Source of the DNA: Flemingiibacterium sp045579745 | GTDB taxonomy: Bacteria; Bacillota; Clostridia; Oscillospirales; CAG-272 | Length of the DNA stretch: 34,386 bases | Direction: 5' to 3' | Assembly: GCA_045579745.1 (NCBI GenBank) | Contig: JAZNMQ010000010.1 | Coordinates: 1 to 34,386 of the forward strand | Shown here: piece after piece, positions 1 to 9,570 of the stretch | Numbering within the stretch: the first letter of the stretch is position 1 | Layout: every line of letters begins with the position of its first letter | Made by a program: the position numbers and the translations under genes | Notes under the pieces: model-generated | Told to the model about the DNA's origin: nothing | Databases searched by the model: none | Seen by the model: the letters and a program-made list of their open reading frames with translations, nothing else

Positions 1-1928
1 CCGCCAAAGCCTGCCTTAGCAGAGCCGTCGGACGAGCCTGCATTGGTCGTCATAACGAGAATGCAGTTTGAAAAATCGACCTTTCTTCCGTGCGAATCGG
101 TCACGCTTCCGTCGTCAAGAATCGAAAGCAGTACGTTTAATACATCGGGATGAGCCTTTTCAATCTCGTCGAACAATACGACGGAATACGGATGACGTCT
201 GATCTTTTCGGTAAGCTGACCAGCATCGTCGTGACCTACATAGCCGGGAGGCGCACCGATAAGACGCGAAACGGCATGCTTCTCCATGAATTCGGTCATA
301 TCAACGCGAATGAGCGCATCGGGAGAATTGAATAGCTCGGATGCCAAACGCTTAACAAGCTCGGTTTTACCAACGCCCGTCGGACCTGCGAAAATGAATG
401 AAACGGGCTTGCGCTTGGAGGAAACTCCTGCACGGTTTCTCTTGATAGCGCGAACTGCAGAATTGACAGCCGCGTCCTGACCGATAATATGCGACTTCAG
501 GCGTCCCTCGAGCCTGTCAAGGCGGAGGAATTCGTTTTCGTTTATAGCTGTCGCAGGAATGCCCGTCCAAATCTCGATAACATCAGCCAAATCGTTGATA
601 GTTACCTCAAGCCCCTGCACCTCGCCTGAGAGCGCTTCAACCCTCTCTTTAAGGTTGAGCTGCTCGGTCTTAAGAAGAGCAAGCGAGCGATAACGCTCTT
701 CCTCGTTAGCAGTTTGCTCGGTATCTCCCTCGAGCGCTTCGAGCTTTGATTCACATTCAGACAAAGCCTTTGCAGCCGTGTCGAATTCGCTTCTTGCCTT
801 TGATTTGAGCATAACATGAGCCGCCGCCTCGTCGATCAGGTCTATAGCCTTGTCGGGCAGGAATCGGTCGGTGATATAACGCTCGGACATAATAACCGCA
901 CGGCGAGCTACCTCGTCGCTGATCTTTACGCGGTGATATTCCTCGTAGTAATGCTTGATTCCGCGAATGATCGCAATAGAGTCGTCAATGGACGGCTCGT
1001 TGACAATAACAGGCTGAAAACGGCGCTCAAGTGCGGAATCCTTTTCGATATATTTGCGGTATTCGTTCATGGTTGTCGCGCCGATGACCTGAATCTCGCC
1101 TCTTGAAAGCGCGGGCTTTAAAATGTTCGCCGCATTCATAGCACCCTCAGCTTCGCCTGCGCCGACGATGTTGTGAACCTCGTCGATAACCAAAATAGCG
1201 TTGCCGACAGATTTAACCTCGTTGATAAGTCCCTGAATACGCGATTCGAACTGACCTCTGAACTGAGTTCCTGCAACGAGTGCAGTCAGATCGACAAGAT
1301 AGATCTGCATATCTGCAAGCTTGTGCGGCATGCTTCCCTCTGCGATCTTCATCGCGAGAGCTTCAGCTATCGCGGTTTTACCAACGCCCGGCTCGCCGAT
1401 CAGACAAGGGTTGTTCTTCTGACGGCGGGAGAGAATCTGAATAATACGGTCAAGCTCTCTGTCGCGGCCGACAATGCGGTCGAGCTTACCCTGCTTTGCC
1501 GCTTCGGTCAGATTACGGCAATATGTTGTGAGATATTTGAGCTTAGGCTGTTTTTTAGCATCTCGCTTTTCTGCGGTATCAGCCTTTGCACTCTCACCCG
1601 ACTCCTTAGAATCGTTTGGCTTTCCGATTCCGAAGCTTTGGAAAAGCTGAGTGAGGTTGATAGGCGGCGCGTTGCCTGCCTCAGCGTCACCCTCGCCTTC
1701 TGTCGGGATAATATTTACCATATTTTCCTCGATGCTGTCGATCTCGTGGTCGAGCTCGTCAAGAGCATCCTCGGGGACACCCATCTTTGTGAGTATATCG
1801 TTTACGGGCTTGATTCCGAGCTCGCGGGCGCATTTTAAGCAAATGCCCTCGGTCACGGTTGCACCGTTCTCCATCTTAGTAATATAAACCACAGCCACAC
1901 GCTTGTGGCATCTTGCACACATTTCCAT
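1..1928 (-). CDS. clpE: ClpE-type Clp ATPase (3' end beyond the window)
   Basis: AAA+ unfoldase that would feed substrates to ClpP. The start ATG at 1926-1928 follows an AAGGAGA-type ribosome-binding site, and 642 codons are present before the window edge. The N-terminus carries a CxxC...CxxC zinc finger (Cys4, Cys7, Cys30, Cys33) instead of the double Clp_N repeat of ClpC/ClpB, which is the hallmark of ClpE. AAA domain 1 has Walker A GEPGVGKT at about 178-185 and Walker B with Asp249/Glu250. A charged, coiled middle region follows at about 400-450. AAA domain 2 has Walker A GPTGVGKT from about 515 and Walker B FDEI with Glu588. The visible part ends just after the TTNAGS sensor-1 region. It lies 38 nt downstream of the CvpA gene and is probably co-transcribed with it. 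The family call is secure; ClpE rather than ClpC rests on the zinc finger. No CtsR-type operator was recognised. Confidence 0.9.
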   Translation of the reverse strand, partial: MEMCARCHKRVAVVYITKMENGATVTEGICLKCARELGIKPVNDILTKMGVPEDALDELDHEIDSIEENMVNIIPTEGEGDAEAGNAPPINLTQLFQSFGIGKPNDSKESGESAKADTAEKRDAKKQPKLKYLTTYCRNLTEAAKQGKLDRIVGRDRELDRIIQILSRRQKNNPCLIGEPGVGKTAIAEALAMKIAEGSMPHKLADMQIYLVDLTALVAGTQFRGQFESRIQGLINEVKSVGNAILVIDEVHNIVGAGEAEGAMNAANILKPALSRGEIQVIGATTMNEYRKYIEKDSALERRFQPVIVNEPSIDDSIAIIRGIKHYYEEYHRVKISDEVARRAVIMSERYITDRFLPDKAIDLIDEAAAHVMLKSKARSEFDTAAKALSECESKLEALEGDTEQTANEEERYRSLALLKTEQLNLKERVEALSGEVQGLEVTINDLADVIEIWTGIPATAINENEFLRLDRLEGRLKSHIIGQDAAVNSAVRAIKRNRAGVSSKRKPVSFIFAGPTGVGKTELVKRLASELFNSPDALIRVDMTEFMEKHAVSRLIGAPPGYVGHDDAGQLTEKIRRHPYSVVLFDEIEKAHPDVLNVLLSILDDGSVTDSHGRKVDFSNCILVMTTNAGSSDGSAKAGFG

Positions 1929-1966
1929 TAATGTAAAATCTCCTTGGGATAAAATCGAATTTTTGC

Positions 1967-2683
1967 TTAATCAAACACTATCAGACTGTTCTCGTGAAAG
2001 AATCTCAGTATAACCGAGCCCGAGATGACCGATCTGTTGAACATCTCCGAATCGATCGTTTCAAGTGCCGTTATGAGCCCGATAGCGATGTTCGCGACGA
2101 CCCATGAAATAACGATCGCGCTTCCGATACCAAATAGAAGCCCGAGAAACGAGTTGAGCTTTTTAAGTACCGGCAGGCGGAAGATAAGGTCAAGCAGCCA
2201 TGTGATAAACTTCAAAAGCAGCATTGCCGCAACGAATATTATGATCGTTGCAAGCACTGAGCTGAGCGCATTTGCAGTCGGCGTCGCGATCTTACTTGCC
2301 ATCTGTGACAGCGCCTCTTGATCTGATGCGTTTGCAAGCGCGTTATTGTAGTAGTCAATTATCTCATCAAGATCCCCACCGAACTGCTTAACGATGTTTT
2401 CAAGTGCCTCAGGGCGGTCGCTTAATATCTTTTCGAGGTCAAGGTTTTCGCTTCCTGCGCTCACGATACTCGAAAGTCCGTCCTCGACCATGCTCTGCAC
2501 ATGTGTGTCGATAAAGCTTTCGTTCAGATACAGCGCAAGCGGCGATGCAAACAGATAAACCGCAATAATAGCAAGAATTATCGACACGAAGCTCATAACG
2601 GATTTTATAAATCCGCGAGCCCAGCCAAGATAAACCGAAGCTGCCGCAACGATGATGATGATAAGGTCTATAATCAAACTCAT
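1967..2683 (-). CDS. CvpA family membrane protein
   Basis: 238-residue integral membrane protein resembling the CvpA (colicin V production) family. The hydrophobic layout fits: helices at about 4-20 and 27-50, an acidic extracytoplasmic stretch at about 55-135, then two more helices at about 140-165 and 175-205. The GWARGF motif after the first helix is typical of the family. The biochemical role of CvpA proteins in Firmicutes is poorly defined; links to envelope stress are family knowledge and cannot be seen here. An AGGAGA ribosome-binding site precedes the start. It lies 27 nt after the DUF5711 gene and 38 nt before clpE on the same strand. Confidence 0.85.
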   Translation of the reverse strand: MSLIIDLIIIIVAAASVYLGWARGFIKSVMSFVSIILAIIAVYLFASPLALYLNESFIDTHVQSMVEDGLSSIVSAGSENLDLEKILSDRPEALENIVKQFGGDLDEIIDYYNNALANASDQEALSQMASKIATPTANALSSVLATIIIFVAAMLLLKFITWLLDLIFRLPVLKKLNSFLGLLFGIGSAIVISWVVANIAIGLITALETIDSEMFNRSVISGSVILRFFHENSLIVFD

Positions 2684-2710
2684 TACAGTAAAAATCTCCT
2701 AAACTAATAA

Positions 2711-3976
2711 TTAATCGATCCTTGATCTGTCGTAATATTTTTCGCCGAAATCAACGCGTTCATAAGACATCGCGTAATTTTTCTTTGCAAGCAGGAAGGA
2801 ATCGACCGACTGAACAAGCACGTTAAAGCCGCCCTCTTCAACCTCGATCTCGCCGACCTTTTTGTTATAAAGATTGACGCGTGTGAGAGTTGTGCCCGAC
2901 AGAATATAGATATATTCACCCGAATCGTCATGCTTTACCGCAGCAAGCTTTCCGCTGACGGTACCCGAATAGACAAGCTTTCCGTCGATCGTGAAGATAT
3001 CGCATATGTAGCTGTTTCCGATAAGCCCCTCGGGAGTCATCCGCGTGTAGTATTTACCCGAGCAGTCTGTCATGACGGGCATGGTGCTGTGAGGCTTTGA
3101 AGCGAGAAGCACAAGCTCCGAGTCAAAGAAGCAGGTCGCCTCATCGGTGACTGCAACAAAGCCGTTATCGGTGTAATAAAGCGAATAGCCGATGCCGTCT
3201 ATCTCGCATTTGCGATACGAGCGCTCCTCACCGGGAACGACAAGCTCGATTCTTGTATAAAAGCTTCCGTTTTCAGCGCCGAAGGTCATTATAGCAACAT
3301 TCGAGCCGTCGGGAGCGTACTCAACTGCAGTCAGATAATCCGTTTTGTAAATACGGCTGATAGGCTTGAAATCCTCGTCATACAGCGTCACAAGCGTTCG
3401 GTATTCGCGCGAGCTTGTGGCGATCGCGAAGCTTCCCAAATCCGAGATCGACGCGTCGTTTATCGGATATTCGCAGGTTTCCTCGTGAAGCTTAGCAAAC
3501 GTGTTGAGCACCGTAAAGCTGTTTCCGCCAAGGTCCCAGCAGAGCGTGAAGCGTTTGCTGACCTCGAGATGCGGAGCCTTGTAGTTTATATCCTCAGCCA
3601 TGATCTGATTTCCGCGCGAGTCGTAAAGCGAATAGCCGCTTGTCGTCAGCGTAACAAGGTCGCCCACAAAAAGGTTGAGCCTGTTCGGATCGCCCGAGGC
3701 GTAATTGATCTTCGGCACGGTAATCGACGTTTCCGTATTTGTAAAGCTGATATATTTCATCAGATAGCGTAAATTTTCAAGGGTAATATCCCGCCTCATA
3801 AAGGTGAACGAGAAAATAAGAAATGCGACGAGTGCAAGAAGTGTTATATATTTAGCCACACGGAAAACATCGCCGACATGGCGGTAATACTCATTGATCT
3901 TTGGGGTAGGCGAGGTAGTTCCGCCTACATTATTTGACAGCTTGTTCTCCGATTTAAGCTCGGTAACGTTTGGCAT
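2711..3976 (-). CDS. DUF5711 family membrane-anchored protein
   Basis: 421-residue protein with a short cytoplasmic N-terminus of about 40 residues, one transmembrane helix (about 42-62, ending in FSFTFMRRD) and a large extracytoplasmic domain. That domain is rich in short beta-strand repeats ending in aromatic and glycine residues, suggesting a WD40/PQQ-like beta-propeller. This layout and the N-terminal sequence match what I know of the DUF5711 family in Clostridia, whose function is unknown. A GGAGG ribosome-binding site precedes the start. It heads a minus-strand unit with the CvpA gene and clpE. I infer a role in envelope sensing or quality control from context only. Confidence 0.7.
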   Translation of the reverse strand: MPNVTELKSENKLSNNVGGTTSPTPKINEYYRHVGDVFRVAKYITLLALVAFLIFSFTFMRRDITLENLRYLMKYISFTNTETSITVPKINYASGDPNRLNLFVGDLVTLTTSGYSLYDSRGNQIMAEDINYKAPHLEVSKRFTLCWDLGGNSFTVLNTFAKLHEETCEYPINDASISDLGSFAIATSSREYRTLVTLYDEDFKPISRIYKTDYLTAVEYAPDGSNVAIMTFGAENGSFYTRIELVVPGEERSYRKCEIDGIGYSLYYTDNGFVAVTDEATCFFDSELVLLASKPHSTMPVMTDCSGKYYTRMTPEGLIGNSYICDIFTIDGKLVYSGTVSGKLAAVKHDDSGEYIYILSGTTLTRVNLYNKKVGEIEVEEGGFNVLVQSVDSFLLAKKNYAMSYERVDFGEKYYDRSRID

Positions 3977-4037
3977 TTTTACCTCCGATACGTTTAGAAT
4001 CCCTGAATGACATAGTTATACATTATATATCTTAACT

Positions 4038-4046
4038 ATTATACCA
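4038..4046 (-). promoter_or_regulatory. Extended -10 promoter of the DUF5711-cvpA-clpE unit
   Basis: On the minus strand a TATAAT hexamer (4043-4038) is preceded by TGG, giving an extended -10. The -35 region is weak. It lies about 60 nt upstream of the DUF5711 start codon, in the AT-rich divergent spacer shared with polA. Confidence 0.55.
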
Positions 4047-4084
4047 TACTTTTATAAATATATAATCCTATTAACTATGGCTTA

Positions 4085-4107
4085 AATATTAACAATTTGT
4101 TAATATT
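4085..4107. promoter_or_regulatory. Palindrome in the divergent DUF5711/polA spacer
   Basis: AATATTAAC and GTTAATATT flank the 5-nt centre AATTT, a perfect 9-bp inverted repeat. It lies between the two divergent -10 elements, so it could be an operator. It resembles no operator I can name with confidence. Confidence 0.35.
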
Positions 4108-4159
4108 GCTGTGACGGTGAGAATTGTTACATTTTTATGCAGAAAAACACAGTCAGCTG

Positions 4160-4168
4160 TGATATAAT
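4160..4168 (+). promoter_or_regulatory. polA promoter, extended -10
   Basis: TGA immediately precedes TATAAT (4163-4168), 38 nt before the chosen polA start. No good -35 hexamer is found at 16-18 nt, which is common for extended -10 promoters. Confidence 0.55.
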
Positions 4169-4206
4169 CATACTGAATTATTATGAAAAGAAAGGACGAG
4201 CCTGCA

Positions 4207-6765
4207 ATGAAAAAGCTACTCGCCGTTGACGGAAACAGCATCCTGAATCGCGCGTTTTACGGCATCCGACCTCTGACTACAAAGGAGGGGCTTCAAACAA
4301 ATGCGGTTTACGGCTTTATAAACATTCTGCAAAAGCACATCGAAGCATTAAAGCCCGATGCGCTCGCCGTTGCGTTCGACCTCAAGGCACCGACCTTCAG
4401 ACACCAAAAATACGACGGCTACAAGGCTACACGAAAGGGCATGCCCGAGGAGCTCGCCGTTCAGCTTCCGTATGCAAAGCTGTGCGCCGAGGCAATGGGC
4501 GCAAATGTGCTGACACTCGAGGGCTACGAGGCTGACGACATTCTCGGAACACTTTCGGCACTTCCCGATTACTTTTGCTATGTGCTGACGGGCGACCGCG
4601 ATTCGCTACAGCTTATTGACGAAAATACGACCGTTCTGCTCGCAGGAAACAGCGACACCGTTTCATTTGATACAGCAAGATTTACCGAAACCTACGGCAT
4701 CACGCCCGATAAGTTTATCGACCTCAAGGCACTCATGGGCGATAGCTCGGACAACATCCCCGGAGTTGCGGGTATAGGCGAGGTCACCGCAGGAAAGCTG
4801 ATAAGCGAGTTCGGAAGTCTTGACGGGGTATACGAAAATCTCGACTCTCCGCTGATTAAAAAAGTACAGCGTTCAAAGCTTGAAGCAGGCAAGGAATCGG
4901 CATATCTTTCAAGGTGGCTTGCGACCATTGTAAAGGACGCACCGATCGAGCTTACATCATCCGAGCTGTTAAATTACGAGTCACGCGCGAGGGATAATCG
5001 CGGCAAGCTATTGGAGCTCTTTCGAAAGCTTGAGTTCTCGGGGCTTATTAAACGCTTCGGGCTCGATTCGCTTGAGAGCTCTCCCGAAATGGCGAGCTCC
5101 TCTGAATTGGCTGTCGAGAAGATCACGCACGAAAAATGCGAAACCGCCTCAGCCGCAGCGCATCGCGCACTCGAATCAGGGGAGCGGCTGGCGGTGCTCA
5201 TAAAAGATGATTCAGTCGAGTTTTCGTCAGATTCTACGCACGTTTTTTCATCGGGCGACAAATCAATCCGCGAGCTTTTACTCGAGCTTCACAAGAAAAA
5301 TGTCAAGCTGTATGTTTACGATTCGAAGCCGCTTTACGCCGAGCTTTCGCTTGAAAACGAGGACTTCCTTTTTGACTTTGATGTAACGCTTGCGGCTTAT
5401 GTGATCGACCCGACCGACAACAATTTCGAGCCGTCACGGTTGAAGCTTCGCTGGCTTGGCGACAGCTCGGAGGGCATGGACTCAGTAGCACTTCTGAGGC
5501 TTGCCGATGAGCTCTCGAAAACGATTGAGGAGCGCGAGCAAACTTCCCTGCTCTACGATATCGAAATGCCTCTTGCGGCAGTTTTGGTGAGAATGGAAAA
5601 GGCAGGCTTCATGGTCGATACAAAGGGGCTTGAAGCGTTCTCCATCATGCTCGAGGATGCCGCCTCACAGCTTGCCGAGCGGATATATTTTGCCGCAGGA
5701 TGTGAGTTTAATCTCCGCTCGCCCATACAGCTGTCCGAGGTGCTTTTTGAAAAGCTCGGGCTTCCGCATGGCAAGAAAAACAAAAACGGAAGCTACAGCA
5801 CGGGCGCGGATATTCTCGAAAAGCTTGCGCCGTATCACCCGATCGTTGCAGATATCCTCGAATACAGACAGCTCACAAAGCTCCAATCGACCTACGGCGA
5901 GGGGCTTGTTAAAGCGGCTGACAATGACGGGCGGATCCATTCGAGCTTTAATCAGACGATAACCGCGACGGGCAGACTTTCATCAACCGAGCCGAATCTT
6001 CAGAACATCCCCATCCGCACCGAGCTTGGTCGCGAGCTTCGCAGATTTTTCATACCGAGCAGCACCGATAAGGTTCTGATTGACGCCGACTACAGCCAGA
6101 TCGAGCTAAGACTCCTCGCTCATATCGCAAACGATAAGACGATGATAGGCGCGTTTAACAGCGGAGTTGATATCCATACCGTCACAGCCTCGCAGGCGTT
6201 CAAGGTGCCGATTGAAGCGGTTACGAGCGATCTGAGAGGGCGTGCAAAGGCGGTTAATTTCGGAATAGTTTACGGAATCAGCGACTATTCGCTCGCGCAG
6301 GATATCGGGGTTACAAAATCTAAGGCGGCGGAATACATCGACTCCTATCTTACGCTTTATTCGGGCGTTGCGAAATATTTAAAGGACATCGTCGCAAGGG
6401 CAAGCGAGGACGGATATGTTACAACCATGTTCGGCAGACGCAGATACATTCCCGAGCTTGCGGCTGGCAAGAAGATGCTCAGAGCATTCGGCGAAAGGGT
6501 CGCAATGAACAGCCCGATTCAAGGAAGTGCGGCGGATATAATTAAGATCGCAATGATCCGCACCGACAAGGCGTTAAGGGAAAGCGGACTTGATGCAAGG
6601 CTTATTCTGCAGGTTCACGACGAGCTGATCGTCGAGGCAAGAAGCGAGGATGCCGAGGCGGTCAAGGCAATCGTAGTGCGCGAAATGGAGAGTGCTTCCG
6701 AGCTTTCGGTAAAGCTTGATGTCAGCGCAAGCATCGGAAGAACATGGTTTGAGTGCAAGGACTGA
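4207..6765 (+). CDS. polA: DNA polymerase I
   Basis: 852-residue family A DNA polymerase that fills gaps and removes RNA primers during replication and repair. The start at 4207 (MKKLLAVDGN) was chosen over the in-frame ATG at 4183 because AAAGGA (4191-4196) sits 10 nt upstream and the 5' nuclease domain begins directly. An N-terminal 5'-3' exonuclease domain (about 1-290) shows GDRD and GDSSDNIPG motifs. The central region (about 300-480) is a decayed 3'-5' exonuclease: the DxE catalytic pair is absent, as in Bacillus and other Firmicutes Pol I. The polymerase domain has motif A DADYSQIE (Asp626), motif B RAKAVNFGIVYG and motif C HDE (804-806). It stands alone with its own promoter; alaS downstream has another. 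Confidence 0.97.
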   Translation: MKKLLAVDGNSILNRAFYGIRPLTTKEGLQTNAVYGFINILQKHIEALKPDALAVAFDLKAPTFRHQKYDGYKATRKGMPEELAVQLPYAKLCAEAMGANVLTLEGYEADDILGTLSALPDYFCYVLTGDRDSLQLIDENTTVLLAGNSDTVSFDTARFTETYGITPDKFIDLKALMGDSSDNIPGVAGIGEVTAGKLISEFGSLDGVYENLDSPLIKKVQRSKLEAGKESAYLSRWLATIVKDAPIELTSSELLNYESRARDNRGKLLELFRKLEFSGLIKRFGLDSLESSPEMASSSELAVEKITHEKCETASAAAHRALESGERLAVLIKDDSVEFSSDSTHVFSSGDKSIRELLLELHKKNVKLYVYDSKPLYAELSLENEDFLFDFDVTLAAYVIDPTDNNFEPSRLKLRWLGDSSEGMDSVALLRLADELSKTIEEREQTSLLYDIEMPLAAVLVRMEKAGFMVDTKGLEAFSIMLEDAASQLAERIYFAAGCEFNLRSPIQLSEVLFEKLGLPHGKKNKNGSYSTGADILEKLAPYHPIVADILEYRQLTKLQSTYGEGLVKAADNDGRIHSSFNQTITATGRLSSTEPNLQNIPIRTELGRELRRFFIPSSTDKVLIDADYSQIELRLLAHIANDKTMIGAFNSGVDIHTVTASQAFKVPIEAVTSDLRGRAKAVNFGIVYGISDYSLAQDIGVTKSKAAEYIDSYLTLYSGVAKYLKDIVARASEDGYVTTMFGRRRYIPELAAGKKMLRAFGERVAMNSPIQGSAADIIKIAMIRTDKALRESGLDARLILQVHDELIVEARSEDAEAVKAIVVREMESASELSVKLDVSASIGRTWFECKD

Positions 6766-6810
6766 TGTTGCAGGTTTATGCCGAAAATCCTCAAAATAGC
6801 GCAAAAAATC

Positions 6811-6839
6811 TTGACATAACACGCCGTGTATGATATAAT
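6811..6839 (+). promoter_or_regulatory. Consensus sigma-A promoter of alaS
   Basis: TTGACA (6811-6816), a 17-nt spacer and TATAAT (6834-6839), with TGA extending the -10. It is a perfect match to the housekeeping consensus. The start codon is only 48 nt beyond the -10, so there is no room for a T-box leader. Confidence 0.9.
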
Positions 6840-6887
6840 TATTAAATGGATTTTATTAAGTTTTTTAACACAGAAAGGGTATAAAAA

Positions 6888-9521
6888 ATGCAGTGGACAG
6901 GCTTAAATGAGCTGCGCGAAAAGTATCTTTCATTCTTCGAATCAAAGGGACATCTTCGCCTCCCCAGCTTCTCCTTAATTCCTAACAACGATAAATCACT
7001 TCTTCTTATCAACTCGGGTATGGCACCGATGAAAAAATACTTCACAGGCGAGGTTGAGCCGCCGCGTGCGCGCGTTACGACCTGCCAGAAGTGCATCCGC
7101 ACACCCGACCTCGAGCGCGTCGGAAAAACCGCGCGTCACGGCACATATTTCGAAATGCTCGGCAACTTCTCGTTCGGCGATTACTTCAAGCATGAGGCTA
7201 TCGCTTGGGCGTGGGAATTTCTCACGGTGACCCTTGAGATTCCGGGCGAGCTTCTCTGGCCGTCTATCTACGAAAACGACGACGAGGCGTACGATATTTG
7301 GGTAAACGAGATCGGAGTTAACCCTGCTCATGTCGTAAGACTCGGCAAGGCTGACAACTTCTGGGAGCATGGCTCAGGTCCTTGCGGCCCCTGCTCTGAG
7401 ATCTACTTCGACCGCGGCGAAAAATACGGCTGCGGCTCTGCCGACTGCAAGCCGGGATGCGACTGCGACCGCTATATGGAGATCTGGAACAACGTGTTCT
7501 CTCAGTTCAACAACGACGGTCAGGGCAATTACACCGAGCTCGCACAGAAGAATATCGATACGGGTATGGGACTTGAGCGTCTTGCCTGCGTAATGCAGGG
7601 CGTTGACAACCTCTTCGAGGTCGATACAGTAAGACGCATTCTCGACACTGTTTGCTCGATCGCAGGAAAAACATACGGAAACGGCGGCGACACGGATGTT
7701 TCCATCCGCGTTATAACCGACCACATCAGAAGTGCTACATTCATGATCTCCGACGGTGTAATTCCGTCTAACGAGGGACGCGGCTACGTACTTCGCAGAA
7801 TCCTCAGACGTGCGGCTCGCCACGGCAAGCTTCTCGGCATCGACGGAGCGTTCTTAACCGGACTTTGCGAGGTTGTTATCGATCAGAACAAGGCAGGCTA
7901 TCCCGAGCTTGTTGAAAAGCACGACTACATTATAAAGGTTATCGCTATGGAAGAAGAGCGTTTCGATGCAACCATCGACGCAGGTCTTTCCATTCTCACA
8001 AACCTCATGCGCCGCGCACTTGCTGACGGAGTTGACACCATCTCGGGCGATGAGGTATTCAAGCTCTACGATACCTTTGGTTTCCCTATCGACTTGACAC
8101 GCGAGATCGTCAGCGAAAAGAATCTCAAGATCGACGAGGAAATGTTCCAAAGGCTCATGGATGACCAAAAGGCTCGTGCAAGAAGCGCACGCGCTAACAT
8201 TGGCGGTTGGAGCGACAACTCAAAGAATCTGCTTGCAGAGCTTCCCAAGACCGAATTTTGCGGCTACGGCTCTACCAAGACCGATGGAGCAAAGGTTATC
8301 GCAATTCTCGTTGACGACGAATCTGTTGAGCGCGTAACCGAAGGCGATTTCACCCTCATTCTCGATAAAACTCCCTTCTATGGCGAGGGCGGCGGTCAGG
8401 TTGGCGACTCGGGCGTAATCTACGACCACGACACAATGATCACCGTTACTGATACAAAGAAATCCGATGGCGTTTACATTCACCTTTGCACGATCGTAAA
8501 CGGCGACGTTAAGGTAGGCGATCTCGTTCGCGCTGAGGTTAACGAGATGCGCAGAACAGCAATTATGCGCAACCACTCCGCGGCTCATATGCTTCAGGCG
8601 GCGCTTCGCACTGTTCTCGGCAGTCATGTTGAGCAGGCAGGCTCGTATGTTGACGCATCCCGCGTAAGATTCGACTTCACACATTTCGCGGCACTCACAA
8701 GCGAGGAGCTTAGCAAGGTTGAAGCGCTCGTTAACGCGCATATCATGCTCGGCGAGGAAATCATCACAAAGGAAACCGACATTGATACTGCTCGAAGCGA
8801 GGGCGCAATGGCTCTGTTCGGCGAAAAATACGGCAAGGTCGTTCGTATGGTCAAGATGGGAACATTCTCAACCGAGCTTTGCGGCGGTACACACCTTGAT
8901 AATACCGCAAAAGCAGGACTTTTCAGAATCGTTTCCGAATCATCGGTTGCGGCAGGCGTTCGCCGTATTGAGGGCATCACGGGTCTTGAGGTTCTCGCTT
9001 ACATGAACGAAAAGGAAAAGCTCATTTCCGAAGCGGCTCATGAGATGAAGACAGCTCCCGCCGATATTGCAAAGCGCGCGGCTCAGCTCTCTGATGAGCT
9101 CAAAGCTGCAAAGCACGAGATCGAAGCGCTTAACGCAAAGATCGCGGCTTCCAAGACCTCCGATATCATGAATAGCGCAAAGAAGGTCGGCTCAGTTACA
9201 GTCGTTACCTCCATCACCGACGGAATGACTCCCGATGCGGCACGTCAGGCGATCGACGATCTCAAGGCTAAGGACGACAGCGTAGTAGTTCTCCTTTCGA
9301 CCAACGTTGACGGCAAGCTGAACCTCGTCTGCGGATGCGGAAAGGCGGCAGTTGCAGCAGGCGCAAATGCAGGCAAGATCGTTGGCGCGGCGGCTCCCAT
9401 CGCAGGCGGCAAGGGCGGCGGACGTCCCGACAGCGCGATGTCAGGTGCAAGAGATGCCGACAAGCTTCAAGAGGTTATGGACGCAGTTGCATCCATCGTT
9501 GAGGGAATGTTGAAGGCGTAA
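6888..9521 (+). CDS. alaS: Alanyl-tRNA synthetase
   Basis: 877-residue class II synthetase that charges tRNA-Ala, of usual length and complete. The start is preceded by GAAAGGG. The catalytic domain opens with motif 1 around LINSGMAPMKKYF. The editing domain carries the zinc-binding HxxxH (His563, His567) and CxxxH (Cys665, His669) motifs used to clear Ser-tRNA and Gly-tRNA. The C-Ala domain contains the glycine-rich segment GGKGGGRPDSA near the C-terminus. It is transcribed from its own strong promoter and closed by a strong terminator, so it is monocistronic. Unlike many Firmicutes tRNA synthetase genes it shows no T-box leader. Confidence 0.98.
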   Translation: MQWTGLNELREKYLSFFESKGHLRLPSFSLIPNNDKSLLLINSGMAPMKKYFTGEVEPPRARVTTCQKCIRTPDLERVGKTARHGTYFEMLGNFSFGDYFKHEAIAWAWEFLTVTLEIPGELLWPSIYENDDEAYDIWVNEIGVNPAHVVRLGKADNFWEHGSGPCGPCSEIYFDRGEKYGCGSADCKPGCDCDRYMEIWNNVFSQFNNDGQGNYTELAQKNIDTGMGLERLACVMQGVDNLFEVDTVRRILDTVCSIAGKTYGNGGDTDVSIRVITDHIRSATFMISDGVIPSNEGRGYVLRRILRRAARHGKLLGIDGAFLTGLCEVVIDQNKAGYPELVEKHDYIIKVIAMEEERFDATIDAGLSILTNLMRRALADGVDTISGDEVFKLYDTFGFPIDLTREIVSEKNLKIDEEMFQRLMDDQKARARSARANIGGWSDNSKNLLAELPKTEFCGYGSTKTDGAKVIAILVDDESVERVTEGDFTLILDKTPFYGEGGGQVGDSGVIYDHDTMITVTDTKKSDGVYIHLCTIVNGDVKVGDLVRAEVNEMRRTAIMRNHSAAHMLQAALRTVLGSHVEQAGSYVDASRVRFDFTHFAALTSEELSKVEALVNAHIMLGEEIITKETDIDTARSEGAMALFGEKYGKVVRMVKMGTFSTELCGGTHLDNTAKAGLFRIVSESSVAAGVRRIEGITGLEVLAYMNEKEKLISEAAHEMKTAPADIAKRAAQLSDELKAAKHEIEALNAKIAASKTSDIMNSAKKVGSVTVVTSITDGMTPDAARQAIDDLKAKDDSVVVLLSTNVDGKLNLVCGCGKAAVAAGANAGKIVGAAAPIAGGKGGGRPDSAMSGARDADKLQEVMDAVASIVEGMLKA

Positions 9522-9537
9522 AATTATATAAAAATAC

Positions 9538-9570
9538 AGGCGGTTCGAGTAAAATCGAATCGCCTTTTTT
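9538..9570 (+). terminator. Intrinsic terminator of alaS
   Basis: An 11-bp stem (AGGCGGTTCGA with TCGAATCGCCT, one G-T pair) with a 6-nt loop, running straight into a T tract. It begins 16 nt after the alaS stop. Confidence 0.92.

Noticed and set aside
1173..1838. 221-codon plus-strand open frame opposite clpE
   Set aside because: Antisense shadow of a clearly conserved AAA+ gene. The translation has no family features.
4085..4107. Rex operator upstream of polA
   Set aside because: The halves TTAACAA/TTGTTAA are in the opposite arrangement and spacing to the Rex consensus.
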